A stretch of DNA of 64,000 nucleotides from Candidatus Nitricoxidireducens bremensis (GTDB lineage: Bacteria; Pseudomonadota; Gammaproteobacteria; Burkholderiales; Rhodocyclaceae). The notes under the pieces were generated by a model that had not been told where the DNA came from, made no database searches, and was given only the letters and a program-made list of their open reading frames with translations. The DNA is taken from contig JAOTRT010000008.1 of assembly GCA_030247725.1 (NCBI GenBank), positions 62,001-126,000 of the forward strand. The letters run 5' to 3'. A program made the position numbers and the translations under genes. The stretch's first letter is position 1; each line of letters starts with the position of its first letter. Shown here piece after piece: positions 15,710-23,905 of this stretch.

Positions 15710-16641
15710 GCGGCCTCCTTGTAGTCGGCGAGGAATTCATCCCCTTGCACCATCAATGTACCGGAACGGCCCGGTACTTCTCCTCGCAGCATCTCGCAGC
15801 GCGGCAGCACGGCCATGTCGAGGCCGGCGGCGATGTCCTTCAGGGGCACCAGTTCGTAGCCCTGTTCGCGCCAGCCCGTCAGCAGGCGCTCGAACACCGG
15901 CGCCAGCTTGCGGCCTTCGAGTTCGGCGTGGAGCGTGAAGACGTGGGTCGCCGGGGTGGCGGTGAGGCCCAGCAGGTGCTCATGGACGTTGTCTTCCGTG
16001 AGGCCGTCGATGCCGATCAGTTCGTCCAGGGTCGGCAGGGTCGTCGGCAGCTGGGGGCAGCGCACGATCTCGCCGTTCCACACCGGCACGAAGGGGTGGG
16101 TGCCGCGGGTGTCCGAGGCCCAGGCGAGGCCCATGCGCTGCTGCCGGCGCAGGGCGTGGATGTTCATCTGCCAGCCGGCGGCCCCGAAGCAGCGGGGCGC
16201 TTCGCCGAACACCTTTTCGAAGCGTTCGACGGCCTTGTCCAGCTCGGCGGCGGTCCAGGCGGCGTCGGCTTTTTCCACGCCGTCCTGCCATTTCACGTGG
16301 TCCCAGCAGTGGATACCCACCTCGTAGCCGGCGTCCCGCGTGCCGCGCAGGATGTCGGCGCAGCGGCGGCCAATGTTGGGGCCCGGCAGCACCGTGCCGT
16401 ACATCAGGGTCAGCAGGCCGTAGTGGGAGACCACCGAAGTGCGCGATACCTTCTTCATGAAGCCCGGCCGGAAGGCGCGCTTGATGGCCTGGCCCGTGTG
16501 GTCGGGGCCGAGGGAGAACAGGAAGGTGGCGCCGGCCCCATGGCGGCGCAGGATATCCACCAGGTTGGGCACGCCGGCCAGGGTGCCGCGGTAGGTGTCG
16601 ACGTCGATCTTGAGGCCGAGCTGCTTCTTCACGCGGGCCAT
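15706..16641 (-). CDS. arnD: 4-deoxy-4-formamido-L-arabinose-phosphoundecaprenol deformylase ArnD
   Basis: Protein of 311 residues of the NodB/polysaccharide deacetylase fold. It removes the formyl group from undecaprenyl-phosphate-Ara4FN on the inner face of the membrane. Family marks are GLKIDVDTYRGTLAGVPNL at the N-terminus (catalytic Asp and metal Asp), VGIHCWDHVKWQDG (metal His) and FTLHAELEG near the C-terminus. The ATG at 16641 shares one base with the stop of the arnA dehydrogenase gene (TGATG). The upstream frame is only an antisense-free extension inside the neighbour and is rejected. It belongs to the interrupted arn operon. Confidence 0.93.
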   Translation of the reverse strand: MARVKKQLGLKIDVDTYRGTLAGVPNLVDILRRHGAGATFLFSLGPDHTGQAIKRAFRPGFMKKVSRTSVVSHYGLLTLMYGTVLPGPNIGRRCADILRGTRDAGYEVGIHCWDHVKWQDGVEKADAAWTAAELDKAVERFEKVFGEAPRCFGAAGWQMNIHALRRQQRMGLAWASDTRGTHPFVPVWNGEIVRCPQLPTTLPTLDELIGIDGLTEDNVHEHLLGLTATPATHVFTLHAELEGRKLAPVFERLLTGWREQGYELVPLKDIAAGLDMAVLPRCEMLRGEVPGRSGTLMVQGDEFLADYKEAA

Positions 16642-17684
16642 CAGTCCATCAACTGGCGCGCCGACGCCACGTCGTTGCGGTAGGCCTCGAAGATGCTGCG
16701 CAGGGCGTCCTCGAACGTCACCTTCGGCGCCCAGTCCAGGTCGGCCATGGTGTTGGCGATCTTCGGCACCCGGTGCTGGGTGTCCTGGTAGCCCTTGCCG
16801 TAGTACTCGGCCGAGGTGGTCTCCAGCGTCTTCACGCGGGCCGCGCTCTCGGCGTACTCGGGGTACTGCTTGGCGAGGTCCAGCATCAGGGCGGCGAGCT
16901 CGCGCACCGAGTAGTTGTTCTTCGGATTGCCGATGTTGTAGATATTGCCGCTGGCGATGCCGTCCTTGTTCTCGATGATCTTCATCAGCGCATCGATGCC
17001 GTCGGAGACGTAGGTGAAGGAGCGCTTCTGGGCGCCGCCGTCCACCAGCTTGATGGGCTCGCCGCGCACGATGTGGCCGAGGAACTGGGTGATGACGCGG
17101 GAGCTGCCTTCCTTCGGCGTGTAGATGGAGTCGAGGCCGGGGCCGATCCAGTTGAAGGGGCGGAACAGCGTGTAGTCGAGGCCTTCCTGCTGGCCGTAGG
17201 CGGCGATGACGCGGTCCATCATCTGCTTGGCGCAGGAGTAGATCCAGCGCGGCTTGTTGATGGGGCCGAGGACCAGTTCGGAATTCTCCGGGTCGAACTC
17301 CGGGTCCTTGCACATGCCGTAGACCTCGGAGGTGGAGGGGAAGACCACGCGCTTCTTGTACTTCACCGCCTGGCGGATGATGGGCAGGTTGGCCTCGAAA
17401 TCCAGCTCGAAGACGCGCAGGGGCTCCTTGACGTAGGTGCCCGGCGTGGCGATGGCCACCAGGGGAAGGATCACGTCGCACTTCCTGACGTGGTACTCGA
17501 TCCACTCCTTGTTGATCATGATGTCGCCCTCGAAGAAATGGAAGCGGGGGTTGGCCATCAGATCGGTGACGCGCTCGGAGTTCATGTCCATGCCATAGAC
17601 CTCCCAGTCGGTCGTATCCATGATGCGCTGGGAGAGGTGGTGGCCGATGAAGCCGTTGACGCCGAGGATGAGGATCTTTTTCAC
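16641..17684 (-). CDS. arnA: UDP-glucuronate decarboxylase (stand-alone ArnA dehydrogenase half)
   Basis: NAD-dependent short-chain epimerase/dehydratase of 347 residues, matching the C-terminal half of E. coli ArnA. It oxidises and decarboxylates UDP-glucuronate to UDP-4-keto-pentose. The Rossmann motif GVNGFIGHHL is at residues 8-17, and PSTSEVYG plus the YSCAKQMMDR Tyr-Lys pair form the active site. RPFNWIGPGLDSIYTP is characteristic of ArnA. The formyltransferase half is encoded by a separate gene 12.7 kb away (30402-31295), so ArnA is split here. arnD follows directly. The upstream flank is where the unrelated gene block begins. Confidence 0.93.
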   Translation of the reverse strand: MKKILILGVNGFIGHHLSQRIMDTTDWEVYGMDMNSERVTDLMANPRFHFFEGDIMINKEWIEYHVRKCDVILPLVAIATPGTYVKEPLRVFELDFEANLPIIRQAVKYKKRVVFPSTSEVYGMCKDPEFDPENSELVLGPINKPRWIYSCAKQMMDRVIAAYGQQEGLDYTLFRPFNWIGPGLDSIYTPKEGSSRVITQFLGHIVRGEPIKLVDGGAQKRSFTYVSDGIDALMKIIENKDGIASGNIYNIGNPKNNYSVRELAALMLDLAKQYPEYAESAARVKTLETTSAEYYGKGYQDTQHRVPKIANTMADLDWAPKVTFEDALRSIFEAYRNDVASARQLMD

Positions 17685-17815
17685 GATGTGCGGGAAAGCC
17701 TGAGCAGGTTGCGAAAGGGGATGCAGCGTTAACGCGGCAGGATTACGAAGCCGCGTATTTTACGTCCGAAGGGATGCCTCCGCCCAGGGCAAAGCGCCGG
17801 GCGTCGCCGGGAGGC

Positions 17816-18259
17816 TCAAACGCCGTAGGCGCTGCGCAGCTGGGAGCGGACCTGGGCCACCTGGAGGGCCGCCACGTCCACGTAGCGGACTTCCCCGCCC
17901 ACCTGACGCGAAAGCGCCTCGGCGCGGGCCTGGGCATACATGGCGCCGTTGCCCAGGGACGTGCCGCCGTAGGCTCCGGATAGTTCCGCCTTGCCGTCCG
18001 TATAGACGGCGCCGATCTTCATGCCGTTCTTCCATATCTCGGCGAAGACTTCGGACGGCGGCTCGAAGGCCTTGTTCTGCCCGGCCTCCAGGGCCGCCAG
18101 ACCTTCCGCGTCGATGGGCTGGACGGCGACGACATCATCTTCGGCCGCAACGGGCAGGGCGGCGGCGATGGCCTTGCCTTCGTCCTCGGGCGTCTCGGGC
18201 TTGCCCGGCAGGCCGATGGAAGACCAGGGGGAGGACGAGGAGGCGGCGGGAATCTGCAT
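17816..18259 (-). CDS. Hypothetical protein
   Basis: Protein of 147 residues without a signal peptide or membrane segment. The N-terminal third is rich in Pro/Ser/Ala and looks disordered. The C-terminal part (VFAEIWKNGMKIGAVYTDG ... GAMYAQARAEALSRQVGG) looks folded. I do not recognise the family. The start is uncertain; ATG at 18259 is chosen because the upstream extension is low-complexity and lacks a ribosome site. It lies between the arnA dehydrogenase gene and a divergent hydrolase, at the edge of the block that interrupts arn. Confidence 0.6.
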   Translation of the reverse strand: MQIPAASSSSPWSSIGLPGKPETPEDEGKAIAAALPVAAEDDVVAVQPIDAEGLAALEAGQNKAFEPPSEVFAEIWKNGMKIGAVYTDGKAELSGAYGGTSLGNGAMYAQARAEALSRQVGGEVRYVDVAALQVAQVRSQLRSAYGV

Positions 18260-18524
18260 GGCGGGCGCTTCGCAAACAAGGACAGGCAGCCCTTTGCGAA
18301 TTCCGTGCCGGCCCGGCGGATGGCTTGAAATGGCCGTCGCATCAAGCGCTTGCACAAGCCGGCGGCAATCGGATACGGCATGGCGGCAAAAGCTTCCGGC
18401 AGCCTTTTCCCCGCCCGGCACGGCAGCCATGCGCCATCCGCATCCGATGCAGGCGAAAAACTCGCTTGAGGGGCGGGCGGCGGGCCGCTTAAATGGGCAG
18501 CGTCACCAAGACCGGAGCAAGCCG

Positions 18525-19457
18525 ATGAACGCCCCCGAACGACTGATCGCTTCCTCGCCCGTAAGCCTGCGCGCCGCCGACGGCTGCGCCCTGGGAGCGG
18601 ACTGGTGGCTGCCGGTGGACGGCATCCGGCGTGGCACCGTGGTCATCAATCCCGCCACGGCCGTGAAGGCGGCCTACTACCACCGCTTCGCCGCCTTCCT
18701 GGCCGGTCACGGCTTCGCGGTGCTGACCTACGACTACCGGGGCATCGGCGCCTCCCGGGGCGACCTGCGCCGCCAGCGGAGCTTCTCCAAGCTCGACTGG
18801 GGCCGTTTCGACTGCGATGCGGCCCTGGCCTGGGCGCGGCAGGCGGCGCCTGCCCAGTCCCTCCATGTCGTGGCCCACAGCATCGGCGGCCTGCTGGTGG
18901 GCCTGGCCGCCAACAATCGCCATGTGACCCGCTGCCTCACCGTCGGTGCCCAGTACGCCTACTGGCCCGACTACGCGAAGGAAGGGCGTCTCCTCATGTG
19001 GCTGCGCTGGCATTTGCTGATGCCCGCCATGACGGCCCTGCTGGGCTACTTCCCGGCCCGCTGGCTGGGCTGGCACGAAGACCTGCCCGCGGCAGCGGCC
19101 TACGAATGGGCCTTCCGCCCGGCCACGCTGGAAGCCGCCTACCGCAAGCAGCGGGCCGCCGGCGCCGACGTGCTCGCCCACTTCGATTCCATGCGGGGCG
19201 ACATCCTCGCCATCGGCTTGGGCGACGATCCCTTCGGTACCCCGGCCGCCCTTCTGCGTCTGCTGGCCTACTTCAAGGGCAGTCGCCGCCACTTCGTGAA
19301 GATTGCCCCGTCCTACGCGGGGGTGGAGGCCATCGGGCATTTCGCGTACTTCCATGACCGCTTCCGCGACACCCTTTGGCAGGATGCGCTGGCGTGGCTC
19401 GTCGATGGGCGGTTGCCGCGGGCGGAGGTGCTGACGATGGAGGCGGCGGGCGGGTAG
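18525..19457 (+). CDS. Alpha/beta-hydrolase (serine aminopeptidase/lysophospholipase-like)
   Basis: Serine hydrolase of 310 residues. The oxyanion strand (GTVVINPATAVKAAYY), YDYRGIGAS and the nucleophile elbow VAHSIGGLLVG (Ser about 123) are clear. A lid region rich in Trp and Tyr follows, and the catalytic His is probably in EAIGHFAYFHDR. GGAG lies 8 nt before the ATG at 18525; the long upstream frame is rejected. This looks like a housekeeping-style esterase or lysophospholipase and may or may not belong functionally to the TIR/caspase block next to it. Confidence 0.8.
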   Translation: MNAPERLIASSPVSLRAADGCALGADWWLPVDGIRRGTVVINPATAVKAAYYHRFAAFLAGHGFAVLTYDYRGIGASRGDLRRQRSFSKLDWGRFDCDAALAWARQAAPAQSLHVVAHSIGGLLVGLAANNRHVTRCLTVGAQYAYWPDYAKEGRLLMWLRWHLLMPAMTALLGYFPARWLGWHEDLPAAAAYEWAFRPATLEAAYRKQRAAGADVLAHFDSMRGDILAIGLGDDPFGTPAALLRLLAYFKGSRRHFVKIAPSYAGVEAIGHFAYFHDRFRDTLWQDALAWLVDGRLPRAEVLTMEAAGG

Positions 19458-19589
19458 GTTGGCTCGGCGGCACGCGGCGGGGCCGGGTGGTTCCGCCGTC
19501 GTTAGCGGCAGACAGCGCCGAATGCCTCCGTCGGAACCACCCGGCCCCACCGGTTCAAGCCTGGGTGCGGTAACGAGCCAAAAACACGG

Positions 19590-22517
19590 CTACGCGGGCC
19601 AGTCCTTCGCCGCCGCCTCCGCGTCCGCCAGTTCGGGCAATCGGCGACCGTAGCCGCATTCCTCGATCAGGGCGCGGGCTTTGGCGAGTTCGCCCCGGTC
19701 CTTGAACAGCCGGGCGCGGGTGAGGGCGATGTCGGCGAGGTAGAGCTTCATACTTCCCCGTTCGGCGACTTGTTGGGCTTCGTCGAGGTCGGCTTGAGAA
19801 CCATAGATATCTCCCTGCGAATGGCGTAGCCATGCGCGGGTTAGGAGACCCTGAGGAAGGTACATTTTGTTGCCGGACGCACGCAGCGTGGATACTGTTG
19901 CTTCAGTCTTGGATTCGGCATCTAAGGAAGGCTGTTGGCCATTCAACTTTGACTGATATAGGGCACACTGCGCAATGATGAGTTGATCGAGCGCCCAAAT
20001 AAGGAGAGAGCTATCTGCTTTTCTTCCCCACGTCAGTGTTTGTGATGCACGCTTTGATACTTCCGCACAGCGCTTGATTGCAGAAGACGTCCCAACTCCT
20101 CGCCAAGCGGCAATTTCTGCAGACGAAAGCATCGCGTCACAATACTGAAAGCCTCGTAGCGAGTACAAGAAATAATAGTGAGGCGGAAGCTTGGCCTGCA
20201 TGGCTTCAGCCTCCCCGAAGAGCATTAAAGCGCTCTCGGTTTCGCCGGACTGATGGAGAGCGGCAGCCAGCACCGAATAACTGATGACCTTTGCATGTAT
20301 ATCTTTGCTGCGCTCTGCGTGAGCGACTGCTACTCCAGCGGTAGAAATTGCATCCTGGATCTGTCCCAGTGCTAGTTGAAGTTCACATATATTCTCGTAC
20401 GCAATGACGATGTTCTTCCAATTCCCTTGACTAAGCGAAATCCTTATCCCGGCTTGGAAGGGGTCAATAGCTTCAGTGAGCTGGCCTATAGCTCGTAGGC
20501 AGAAGGCGGATGCGTGAAAAAGCCAACCCCTGTCCTCGTCTCCGAGGACTGATGCTGGTTGTTGCCATGGTTTTTCAAAGAAGTGTGCAAATGCGTCTAG
20601 CTCGGCCGCGAAGGCGCCCAGTTTATTGATGCTATAGCTACGGCCACCCCGTCGAATGCGCCTCCTAAATACATTGGCAGCGGCATCGCTGTATAGACCC
20701 GCTAAACATCCATGTCGTACGGCGCGATAAAGTGGCTCCATCTCCTCCAGCGTGTCGGGAAACTCCTTTTCGGGAAGACGTTGGAACCAATCGAAGAGCA
20801 CGCCATGGGCCGCACGACAAGCCTCAAGTGATGAGCCTTCCAGTTGCTTACCGAAGTGTTCTCTTACCAGCGGGTGAGCGTCGAGCTCCGGTTCCGCTTG
20901 GGTCAGGTCCGTTTCCAACAGGCCCCATTGGCTCAGGCGGGCGAGGGATTCGAAGATGGCGGCGTCGTCGGCTTTGTGCAGCCGTTCCGTAAGGCCGGGA
21001 ATTGCCGGTTCGTGCGCTTTCATCGCCATCAACGCACCCCAGGGGGCCGGGCGGTCGAAGAGGCCGAGGATGAGGGAAAGCTCACGGTCCAGGGCTTGGT
21101 GTTCCTCGGCAAGGGCTTGGTCGAACCAACCCATGACGGTGACGGCGTGGGTGTCGCCGGCCTTGGGTTGCCAGGGGCGTTCCAGAAAGGCGGCGGCTTT
21201 GCCTTGCAGGAAGGTGTGGCTGAACTCGGCCCCCAGTACCAGGGCCAGGGGCTGATGGCCGCAGCGCTCGGCCATGGCGCCAAGTTCCGTGTCGCTGCCG
21301 GCGATACCTCGCTGGCGCAGTAGAGCCAGCGCGGCGGCGGGTAGCAGGATATGCAGCACTTCTTCGCGGAAGCCCGGCGCGTTGCGGATCGTCGTATCCG
21401 TGACCGGGATGCGGCTCGTCGCCAGGCACAGGGCCTGACCCGGCTGACGGGCCAGGGTTCCGATCAGGGTGGCCAGGCCGGGATCGCGGATGCTGCCGTG
21501 GTGGGGTGATGCCTCGGCGGCCTGTTGGGTCGGCTCAATGCCGTCCAGGACCAGGACGGTGGGGGCCTTGGCGATTTCTTCGGCGAGTTTGCGACCGAGT
21601 TCTTCGTCGGGGGCGTTCTCCGCGTGTTCGATGTGGAGGTTGGCAAGGGCCTCGATGAGGAAGCCGCGGGCGCTGGCCGCTTCGTTGCGGCTGCCCTGGC
21701 GGTAGAAGGAGTGGCCGAGGAAACGGGTGCCCTCGGGCCAGTCCTGCTTCTCCAGCCACCAGCGCGTGAGGGTGGATTTGCCCATGCCGCCGTCGGCGAT
21801 CCAGAGGAAGACACCTTTGTGACGGCGCCAGGTGTCCAGTTTGGTCAGTTCGTCCTCGCGGCCGAACAAGTGGCTGCTGCGGCCGGGGAGCCTTTCCAGT
21901 AGCGCGCCGCGGCTTAGTGGAGGAGATGTCTTGCCTGCCGGGATGTTTGATAGCCGCAGGTCATCGAAAGCTGTCACAGCATCGATGGCCCCGCCCAAAG
22001 CGAAGGCTGCAGGTACCAGGGGAGACTCGTCGATAGGCGGGGGCTTGGGCTGGTGCGCGGCAAGGGAGTTCCTGATCTCGTCCTTGATGTGTGTGTAGGC
22101 CTTGCTGTAGGGTTTATGAGCGGTGATGGGCCGGCCGTCGAGGGGGATGACCTTGAAACGGGAGATGAAATCGAAGTCCTGCCAGCCACAGTGATCCGTG
22201 ATGACGAAGATGATCAGGGTGCCGAGTTCGCGGTGGTTTTGCAGGAAGGTGGCGATTTCCACATCCATGCAAAAGTCGGAGGCGAGAAAGTCATCGTCGA
22301 TCAAAAAGACAGCGGCATCCGCCGTTTGCATCGCATCTTCGATGTGTTGGCGCCAATCGGCCCCAGCCGGGATAGCCCGGTCGTCCCAGAGCTCTACCCA
22401 CTTATTGCGGACCAATGGTGCAAGGTTGATCTTGAGTCTGTCCTTGCAGGCTTCGTTCCGATGGGAATAGCTGATGAACAGCTTGAACGGTTGGGCGGGC
22501 GGTTGCGTCATGTTCAT
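19590..22517 (-). CDS. TIR-STAND NTPase-TPR protein (NLR-like)
   Basis: Large signal-transducing protein of about 975 residues. The N-terminal TIR domain (about 11-150) begins FKLFISYSHRNE, with the putative NADase Glu in SDFCMDVEIATFL (about E87). A STAND/NACHT-type NTPase follows: FGREDEL (about 218-224), Walker A ADGGMGKSTL (about 241-250) and Walker B VLVLDGIEP. A winged-helix-like segment leads into TPR-type helical repeats over the last 450 residues. The design is that of NLR-like immune sensors, where the C-terminal repeats sense and TIR acts. The C-terminal half of the gene (about 19.8-20.9 kb) is visibly more AT-rich than the rest, suggesting recent exchange. An alternative ATG lies at 22595. 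It is divergent from the RyR gene. Confidence 0.85.
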   Translation of the reverse strand: MNMTQPPAQPFKLFISYSHRNEACKDRLKINLAPLVRNKWVELWDDRAIPAGADWRQHIEDAMQTADAAVFLIDDDFLASDFCMDVEIATFLQNHRELGTLIIFVITDHCGWQDFDFISRFKVIPLDGRPITAHKPYSKAYTHIKDEIRNSLAAHQPKPPPIDESPLVPAAFALGGAIDAVTAFDDLRLSNIPAGKTSPPLSRGALLERLPGRSSHLFGREDELTKLDTWRRHKGVFLWIADGGMGKSTLTRWWLEKQDWPEGTRFLGHSFYRQGSRNEAASARGFLIEALANLHIEHAENAPDEELGRKLAEEIAKAPTVLVLDGIEPTQQAAEASPHHGSIRDPGLATLIGTLARQPGQALCLATSRIPVTDTTIRNAPGFREEVLHILLPAAALALLRQRGIAGSDTELGAMAERCGHQPLALVLGAEFSHTFLQGKAAAFLERPWQPKAGDTHAVTVMGWFDQALAEEHQALDRELSLILGLFDRPAPWGALMAMKAHEPAIPGLTERLHKADDAAIFESLARLSQWGLLETDLTQAEPELDAHPLVREHFGKQLEGSSLEACRAAHGVLFDWFQRLPEKEFPDTLEEMEPLYRAVRHGCLAGLYSDAAANVFRRRIRRGGRSYSINKLGAFAAELDAFAHFFEKPWQQPASVLGDEDRGWLFHASAFCLRAIGQLTEAIDPFQAGIRISLSQGNWKNIVIAYENICELQLALGQIQDAISTAGVAVAHAERSKDIHAKVISYSVLAAALHQSGETESALMLFGEAEAMQAKLPPHYYFLYSLRGFQYCDAMLSSAEIAAWRGVGTSSAIKRCAEVSKRASQTLTWGRKADSSLLIWALDQLIIAQCALYQSKLNGQQPSLDAESKTEATVSTLRASGNKMYLPQGLLTRAWLRHSQGDIYGSQADLDEAQQVAERGSMKLYLADIALTRARLFKDRGELAKARALIEECGYGRRLPELADAEAAAKDWPA

Positions 22518-22633
22518 CGGCGGTGGCGGTTGACCGGGCTGGCGCACGGGGCTAGGGTAGCGCGCAGCGGTGTGCAGGCGAGATCCTGAGGGCATTATGC
22601 CAAGCTGCTGTCCCCATCGACAGTGAACACGAC

Positions 22634-22942
22634 ATGAAATCCATCGATACCCCCTTCGGTCCCTACGATCCCCAGGTGCCCGGCCCGGATGCCCTGGCGC
22701 GGGCCTCTGCGGCCATGGGCGATGCGGTTGAGGCGGTGGCCCGCCTCAACCACGATGTCTGGGCGGCGCGGCGCATCGCCGAGGGCTGGCGCTACGGGCC
22801 CCGGCGGGACGACGAGGCGCGGCTTCATCCGGACCTGGTCGCCTACGAGCACCTGCCCGACTCCGAGAAGGCCTACGACCGGGAGACTGCACGGGTGGTG
22901 GTGGCGGAACTGCTGCGGCGCGGCCTGCTGCGGGCCGGCTAG
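22634..22942 (+). CDS. Stand-alone RyR (ryanodine receptor-type) domain protein
   Basis: Small protein of 102 residues consisting almost entirely of one RyR domain. The diagnostic pattern is ARLNHDVWAARRIAEGWRYG (about 36-55), then RRDDEARLHPDLVAYEHLP and SEKAYDRETARVVV, matching the RyR repeat found in animal ryanodine receptors and in scattered bacterial proteins. It is probably a ligand-recognition module, since bacterial RyR domains tend to occur in nucleotide-linked conflict systems (general knowledge of the family). It is transcribed divergently from the TIR-STAND gene and converges with the caspase gene 20 bp away. It has no effector domain of its own, so it would need a partner. Confidence 0.85.
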   Translation: MKSIDTPFGPYDPQVPGPDALARASAAMGDAVEAVARLNHDVWAARRIAEGWRYGPRRDDEARLHPDLVAYEHLPDSEKAYDRETARVVVAELLRRGLLRAG

Positions 22943-22962
22943 GCCGGCCCGCTTTTCTGCCC

Positions 22963-23808
22963 TCACGCGGCCGGCGCCAGGAAAGGGGCGTCCAGCCGTT
23001 CGGCGCGGCCTTCCAGTTGGGGCACCTGGTCGTAGCCGCCCGCCTTGAGCATTTCGCAGGTGCGGGCGTGGAGGTCCCGGTAGCCGATCTTTCCCTTCGC
23101 CGCCTTGAGGGCGGCCACCAGGTGGTAGGTGAGGGCGCCGTTGTAGCTGTTGCCGATGTAGGCGTCGGCGGAGGTCTGGGTGTCGCGGCAGCCGGAGATG
23201 AGGATTTCCGGGATGTCGACCGCCACCACGTCGCTCTTCCGGCGCTTGGCCGGCGGCGCCGCGCGCATGCCGACTGCGACCTTGCCGCGCAGCTTGCGGC
23301 CCGACTCCACGGCCATCAGGTCCAGGGGGCAGGGCAGGTAGCGCGGCATGCTGGGGGCGTCGGGGGGCAGCAGGGCACGGGTGTTGGTGCCGGAATGGCA
23401 GCAGTCCATCACCACGGTCAGGTTCACGCCGGCGGGCAGCGTGTCGAAGGTTGCCCGCAGCCAGTCGTCGGTGAGCGGGTCGTACCAGTCCAGGTCGGTG
23501 GGGCAGAGAATCTCGTCGCGGCGGTCGGCTTCGTCGCCGTTGGCGTCGGGCACGTTGGCGCCGTGGCCGGAGTAGTGGAGCAGCAGCACGTCGCCCTTGC
23601 GCGCGCCCTTCAGCAGCTTGCGGATGCCGGCCTGCATGGCCTTCTTGGTGGCGTCCAGGTCCGTCAGGGCGGCGATGTCGCCGGCCGCGAATCCGGCGTG
23701 GGCGGTGAGGGCCGCGGCCATGTTCTTCACGTCGTTGACGCAGCCCCGCAGGTCGGAGCCGGGAACGCGGTAGCGGTTGATGCCGATCAGCAGTGCCTTC
23801 CTTGCCAT
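22963..23808 (-). CDS. Caspase-like (metacaspase, C14) protease
   Basis: Predicted cysteine protease of 281 residues with a caspase p20-type fold. It starts RKALLIGINRYRVPGSDLRG. The catalytic His is in LLLHYSGHGANV (about residue 81) and the catalytic Cys in VVMDCCHSGTNT (about residue 136). ILISGCRDTQTSADAYI fits the metacaspase substrate-pocket region. There is no signal peptide or extra domain, so it is cytosolic and probably needs activation by a partner. It lies 97 bp downstream of the CHAT-hydrolase gene on the same strand and is likely cotranscribed with it. Metacaspase-type specificity after Arg or Lys is expected from the family. Confidence 0.9.
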   Translation of the reverse strand: MARKALLIGINRYRVPGSDLRGCVNDVKNMAAALTAHAGFAAGDIAALTDLDATKKAMQAGIRKLLKGARKGDVLLLHYSGHGANVPDANGDEADRRDEILCPTDLDWYDPLTDDWLRATFDTLPAGVNLTVVMDCCHSGTNTRALLPPDAPSMPRYLPCPLDLMAVESGRKLRGKVAVGMRAAPPAKRRKSDVVAVDIPEILISGCRDTQTSADAYIGNSYNGALTYHLVAALKAAKGKIGYRDLHARTCEMLKAGGYDQVPQLEGRAERLDAPFLAPAA

Positions 23809-23905
23809 GGGTGTCTCCTCATGTCGTGGTCGGCGTCCCGTGGGCCCCGGCGGGACGCGGTGGGATGCGGCGGCGGGGCGCCGCCGGTTGTCGTCCTGCC
23901 GGTTC

